Assembly: GCF_000801105.2 (NCBI RefSeq)
Contig: NC_079514.1
Location: forward strand, 33,157,075-33,221,074
DNA: 64,000 bases
Direction: 5' to 3'
DNA from: Raphanus sativus
Taxonomy: Eukaryota > Streptophyta > Magnoliopsida > Brassicales > Brassicaceae
The first letter of the stretch is position 1; every line of letters starts with the position of its first letter. The notes below the pieces were generated by a model that had not been told where the DNA came from, made no database searches, and saw only the letters and a program-made list of their open reading frames with translations. The translations under genes were made by a program, and so were the position numbers. Below, in pieces: positions 59,129 to 64,000 of the stretch.

Positions 59129-60987
59129 TAAAATTTCACCATTTTTACATCTTTGCTTAACTAGTTTTACATCTTTAAGTTTTCAATTTTGGTATTTACA
59201 CATTATAATCCTAACAAGTGCAAACACCGCAGCTCAGTTAGCATGATCAAGCCATGGACGAGCATGATCTTGGATTTATAAACAGCAAGCTTGTAAACGT
59301 TTTGTACATTTTGAAGTCTTCTAAAAAAACTGTTTTTTTTTAAAAATTAAATCCTTTGTTAGCGAACCATACTCTATGAGTGTCTACCAGATATAAATGT
59401 CAAGAACCCTCGACTAGTTGTGCCCCCAGTCCCAAGACAAACACAATCAGTGTTCAAATGTGGAGTTTTTCTCTACTCGTCTTTTTTATGCCAGTGGTCT
59501 GGTTTTGTAAAATGGCTCATCCAGACACTGTTACAAATTGAATTAACTAATATAGACATTGTTGCTTGAAAAATGATAGATATTTTTGTCTTATTGTGTA
59601 TTCAAAGCCTATCAAGAAAAAATACAGATACAGTAAAACATTCTTATATGATGCCCAATATACTGACCCAAACACGTGTAACACAAGTGATAAATTAGCA
59701 AAATATCACTAAATAACATACTTTTTTTTTTGTCAACACTAAATAACAAACTTAAATCTATATATAAAATGAAAGCATTTTATTTTTTATTAATGTTGTT
59801 TTAAGAATTTTTGTATTTTATTTTGAATAAAAATACATTTACTGATTTTTGAACATATTTTTCTTGTTTGTCTGTTCAACAAATGTATTTCGTTTTGAAA
59901 ATTTAACATTCCTCTACCGAAAAGTAAAGAAAAGCGAGACAAACAAAACATATCCTTTAAAAAAGAATCTATTTGCCCGTAATAAGACAGCAATCCATAC
60001 AAACGCAACGAACTATGATGGTATCGATTCTGATGACTCAAAAGATAGATAGTTTTACGGATCGTGACTATGTTCATCTTCTCGTAGAAACGGTTTAGAT
60101 GATACTGTTGAGTAGATTCGAAGACTTAACGTATGTTGTAAAACTAAAGCATCTTAAAAACACGTGGATGATTCCACCGAATTTCGATTTGTTTTATTAT
60201 ATATTTTGGGCTTACGTTATATGTTCACGTTTTTGAAGATTTCATTGTCTATAACTTTGATTTGAGATCAATTATTTGATCTAGACTCTGATACACGGAA
60301 TAGTTAGGAACAGTTCTTCAAAAATTATTTGAACACTTCTAAGGTAACTATCTCATCAAAAGTATTTAAATAAATCACTGATGCTGTCGTCTAAATTTAA
60401 TTCTAACAAAATCATATAGTATTAGTTTAATAAAGGTCTCAAATTATATTAGGAAGTATGTGAAACAAGATAGAAAAGTATAACGAGCAATATGGTTTAC
60501 AATTTAAAATACTGATGATAATATATAAATGATATAGTAGAAAATCAAATCTCATAAAATAACAATTGACCAAATCTTTACAAGAAGTTGAACAAGTCAT
60601 TATACTGTTTGATTTGCACTTGCAGACAAGCTCAGAAATGTTCCATAGAATAGCGACATCAAATTTCATAAAAATCATATTTGAAAAGTAAAAGGTTTTC
60701 TGAAAGAATATTACTATTAGTTATTACATAGTACTTCAACACTAACATAAATGGATCTACCGACTACTATTTGATTGTGAAACCCACTCCCTTCAAATCG
60801 AATCAGATGAACTGTTTCTTTCTCATTGATAGCAAATTATCATTCCACAGACAGAACTAGTCGATAAATGAGCATTTAAATTTAAACTATCCGATTAATC
60901 AAAAGAAAAATACAAATAATACTTTATTTTCTATAAGCCAATCATCTCCACCATCATCATCATCATATCATCATCATCATCATCATC
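59129..60987. other. Intergenic; 3' part is UCP5 downstream region
   Basis: No supported gene. A third snoRNA was searched for by eye up to 59500 and not found. An (ATC)n microsatellite at about 60950-60986 lies in the UCP5 3' UTR just after the stop codon. Confidence 0.5.
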
Positions 60988-61941
60988 TCAAAAGTCAAAG
61001 TCCTTCAACACCTTCTTAACCTGTTCAAGCGTCACAAACAAAATCACCGTGAACGGTGCTTGCCTCGACACCGTCGGCCAAAACCCTTTGTACAAGGCCA
61101 TGACTCCCTCAGCTCTCACCGTCTTCAACGCGCAATCAACCGCTCCCTTATACGGCGGCGTTTTCCCCGCCACCACCTTCATATTCATCACCCTCGTCTT
61201 AATCACATCCACAGGATTCGACGCGACCGACGCCACGAACCCCGCAGCAAAACTCGACGTCACGTGAGTCACGAGCCCGTCTCTCATCAACCCTCTCTCC
61301 AGAACCGTCTCTTTCACCGAGTCGTACGTCGCCAGCTGCGACGCCGTCACGAGCATCGCTCTGTTGATCGTCATCGACGATCCCCTCCACAGAGACGTGA
61401 CGCCTTCGCCGCGGACCATCTGCGCGATCGCGTCGAGAACGCTCTTGTAGTTCCTCCGGTCGGCCAGAGGGAGACGACCGTCGGCTTGCATGCGCACCAT
61501 CGCGACGTCCGCCGGGTTTCCGACGGCGGCGCCGATTCCTCCGGCGATGAACCCGGCGGCGAGTTTGCGGGTTAAAGGGATGGACTTTGTTTCCGGGTCG
61601 GTCCATTTGGTCTTGAGGATGTCGTATAGACCCATGCGGGTCGTGGAGTAGAGGGTCTGGCGGAGGACGGTGGCGGAGACGCCGGAGAAGAGAGCGCGCG
61701 TGCCTTCTTGTCGGATGATGCGTGATCCGATACCGATTATGCCCACGCGCGGAGGAGGAGGCGCGTGGACGGCAGAGGAGGAGGAGGATGTCTGGAAAGC
61801 TAGGGCTGGTCGGAGGTTTGTCTGAACAGGAGCTGATTCGCCTTGGAGTTGCATTCGGACCTTGATTAGATCGAGCGGGTGGGTCGAACAACCCGCTACG
61901 ATCGATGCGATGCCTCCTTCTGCGAAACCCTTGAGACCCAT
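60988..61941 (-). CDS. PUMP5: Mitochondrial dicarboxylate carrier, UCP5/DIC1 orthologue
   Basis: Intronless gene of 317 residues in the mitochondrial carrier family. The Arabidopsis orthologue exchanges malate, oxaloacetate and other dicarboxylates with phosphate or sulphate across the inner membrane (published for DIC1). It has three tandem repeats of two membrane helices, each with the signature PX(D/E)XX(K/R): STHPLDLIKVRMQLQG (about residues 20-35), GNPADVAMVRMQADG (about 140-155) and SNPVDVIKTRVMNM (about 240-253). A hydrophilic, serine-rich insertion (QTSSSSSAVHAPPPP) between the first repeat's helices is typical of the plant UCP4-6/DIC group. The closest alternatives are DIC2 and DIC3; gene order favours DIC1. 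A GC-rich coding region makes long antisense frames that are not genes. Confidence 0.95.
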   Translation of the reverse strand: MGLKGFAEGGIASIVAGCSTHPLDLIKVRMQLQGESAPVQTNLRPALAFQTSSSSSAVHAPPPPRVGIIGIGSRIIRQEGTRALFSGVSATVLRQTLYSTTRMGLYDILKTKWTDPETKSIPLTRKLAAGFIAGGIGAAVGNPADVAMVRMQADGRLPLADRRNYKSVLDAIAQMVRGEGVTSLWRGSSMTINRAMLVTASQLATYDSVKETVLERGLMRDGLVTHVTSSFAAGFVASVASNPVDVIKTRVMNMKVVAGKTPPYKGAVDCALKTVRAEGVMALYKGFWPTVSRQAPFTVILFVTLEQVKKVLKDFDF

Positions 61942-62235
61942 TTCTTTTTTGAATCAAATCGAAAAATTAAAAAATTTAAGGTTAGATTTTTATTCCGAGA
62001 AAATCTGAGAGAGAATTTTAAAAAGGTTAGTTTTTTTTTCTTTTTCTTAGAGAGACCAGTTAGAATTAGAGCTGATTTCACTGGAAATGAGGAGATGAGA
62101 ATGGAGACCGAAAGCTATAGAAGAAGAATGAGGAACTTGAGGTCTCTGAGACATATGCCGTTCAGACAGTTTTTATTAAGAGAGAGGGAGAGACAAGTGG
62201 TGAGAGATTGATTGAAATGAAGAGAGAAGACAGCT

Positions 62236-62245
62236 GTTTAAATAG
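62236..62245 (-). promoter_or_regulatory. TATA box of UCP5
   Basis: Minus-strand CTATTTAAAC about 295 bases upstream of the start codon, with a CT-rich leader (minus strand) between. Confidence 0.55.
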
Positions 62246-62519
62246 AGGAAGCGCGGAGACTTGTTTACTATTTTCCGACGAGTAAAATAATACACGTTTT
62301 CCTTTTTAATTTGGTTGTATATTGAGACTTTCCTAAATATCATCAGTTTTTGAAATAGTCTTTTTTGACCAAGAAGGGGAAGCTCAATTTAATACGTACT
62401 TTAAATATTCAACGGAATTTATTAACTCAGTCTCACACAAAGGTAAAAGAAAAAAAGTAATCTTTTTGACCAAAGTGGTTCAAGTCGATTGTTAGATTTT
62501 GTTGTTGTTTGTTTTGATA

Positions 62520-63067
62520 GGCCTGGGCAAATTATCCGGATCCGAAGATCCGAACCGGTAATTACCCGAAAAATCGGATTTTGGATCGGGTTCGGTTCTA
62601 GAAAAATACCCGGTCGGATGAAGTTTTAAAATTGGTCGGGTACCGGATCGGTTCCGGGTATATCCGAAATCCGTACGAGTATCCGAGAAATCCGAGATCC
62701 GTATGGATATCCGAAAAATCCGAGATCCGTACGGGTATCCGGGATGTAAAATTTAATATGAATCACTAGCGAATCGAACCATGAACCTCATCCTACACTT
62801 ACCACATCACGTGACACTACACCAATGCATCATATAGTGTTTATATATGTATTTTAAAGTTTATATCTATATATATATAATAAATTTATAAATATTAATC
62901 GGATCCGTTAACTTTTTGGTTACTTCGGATATAACCGGATCCGAACCAGATCCGACAGGTACCGAACCGTATCCGAACCGAAATTTTAAATTATCCGATC
63001 GGTACCATTTTTACTAGTTCTGAAATATCCGACCCGGATCCGAACCGGTAATCCGAATGCCCAGGCC
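62520..63067. mobile_element. TIR element GGCCTGGGCA, TA-flanked
   Basis: Perfect terminal inverted repeats GGCCTGGGCA...TGCCCAGGCC with TA on both sides (62518-62519, 63068-63069). Subterminal zones are rich in GGATCCG, TCCGAACC and ATATCCG on both sides of an AT-rich centre. Same architecture as 7582-8225 but much less decayed. Non-coding, 548 bp. The TA flanks could mean a TA target site, or be part of a longer palindromic end; the superfamily is open. Confidence 0.65.
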
Positions 63068-63069
63068 TA

Positions 63070-64000
63070 GAACTAAGATCGATTGTTAGTTAATAATAAA
63101 AGTTGTAGTAGTCGCTAAATTCGTAATTTATCTTCACATAAACAAATTACGAATTTAAATACAGTAAAGCTGGTTTGATATATTTGTTTTTAAAATAATA
63201 GTCTTACCATTTATATGAATAATCAAATAAATATTTTCCAAATTAAAATTTGCAAATGAGTACATTGTTAAGTGTTAACATTGTTGGATCCAGTAACATT
63301 CTCGTGCAGTGCGTGACACTAGTTTTACACTTGCTCGGACACAAATACAGCTAAATTTGTTTTGGCATCATTTTCACTATCGTACCGGGTTGGTAGTGTA
63401 TTCATTGGTTAGAAATTTCAATGGCAATTTTCCCCCAAATGAATTATTTTTCACCCAACATTCACATCATCACATGGGATGCTTCCTTTTTGTTAATGAG
63501 ATGCTTCCCTAGTTCTTCTGTCCATGTTTGATTATTCTCCAAGAATAATATATGCTTTTTCCTGACCAAACTGTTTTAAATTCATTTCATAAAATTGTAT
63601 TCATGTTACTTACCAATGGAATGCGCTGATTTTCAAAGGGCTACATACTATGGTTATTAATTAGGTTTTGATTTAAGGTTTGTAGGTATTGTTTTGTTAT
63701 TAAAATACAAAAATTAAAGCTATTTTTCAATTTTTGTATTGGTTTAATACTTTTTACTTAATCTGAAGGATTTAAAAGAATAAACTAAAATATACTAATC
63801 AGCTTTTTCAGATCAATTTGTATTTGTTTTGAGAAATGTAGCTTTTCTCCTTTAACAAAAAAAAAAGAAATGTAGCTTTTCTCATTTATTCCTTTCACCG
63901 AACTTCGACCTTCGACCTTCAATCTTCTTTTCCTGTAAAATTGTATGTATAACCAAATTTTAGAAAAAGCTTGTATTCATGATCTTATTTTTTATTCGTT
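63070..64000. other. AT-rich intergenic to the window edge
   Basis: No supported gene. A 67-codon frame at 63309-63512 has no recognisable domain. A short duplication (AAGAAATGTAGCTTTTCT-type) lies around 63835 and 63867. Confidence 0.4.

Noticed and set aside
61060..61957. Long open frames overlapping UCP5 (plus 61060-61575 and minus 61199-61957), rich in Arg/His
   Set aside because: They are shadow frames of the GC-rich UCP5 coding sequence and contain no recognisable domain.

Overview
This window is plant nuclear DNA from a Brassicaceae genome, most likely Brassica or a close relative such as Raphanus. The genes are plant-specific, have GT-AG introns, and encode proteins close to Arabidopsis thaliana ones. 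They follow the order of one stretch of Arabidopsis chromosome 2: ATHB6 (At2g22430), RIBA2 (At2g22450), a MIZU-KUSSEI1-like gene (At2g22460), AGP2 (At2g22470), GEM (At2g22475), CYCD2;1 (At2g22490) and UCP5/DIC1 (At2g22500). Locus numbers are from memory; no search was run. PFK5 (At2g22480), expected between GEM and CYCD2;1, is not seen, and RIBA2 is a broken relic. Together these fit gene loss after the Brassica genome triplication.

Layout. 1-1.26 kb: 5' and central part of an HD-Zip I gene, minus strand, running off the left edge. 1.6-8.9 kb: a nest of DNA transposons, with two PIF/Harbinger-like MITEs sharing one TTA, a hAT element with a BED zinc finger and perfect 8-bp target duplication, two Helitrons and smaller elements. 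8.9-14.35 kb: decayed gene space with a Copia gag remnant, an F-box gene damaged near its end, and the RIBA2 pseudogene split by a hAT-type MITE. 15.2-15.9 kb: intact MIZ1-like gene. 17.3-34 kb: almost all mobile DNA, namely a foldback Mutator-like element with 9-bp target duplication, Gypsy-like debris, a 5'-truncated LINE with 12-bp target duplication, a Mutator-like element carrying telomere-like arrays, and nested Helitrons. 34.5-35.6 kb: a deleted sister of the first hAT sits immediately 3' of AGP2. 38.6 kb: second copy of a small Helitron. 40.8-42.5 kb: GEM. 47.9-48.9 kb: second telomere-array Mutator-like element. 49.4-51.0 kb: CYCD2;1. 52.25-57.08 kb: a probable 4.8-kb Helitron carrying a decayed Rab GTPase gene and another multi-exon relic with its own promoter. 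58.5-59.1 kb: a small non-coding gene with two related C/D box snoRNA candidates. 61.0-61.9 kb: UCP5.

The living genes are housekeeping or developmental and do not form a pathway: an ABA-linked transcription factor, a MIZ1-like protein, an arabinogalactan protein, a GRAM-domain regulator of epidermal patterning, a D-type cyclin and a mitochondrial dicarboxylate carrier. The main novelty lies in the mobile DNA, whose exact target duplications give clean boundaries, and in the snoRNA pair.
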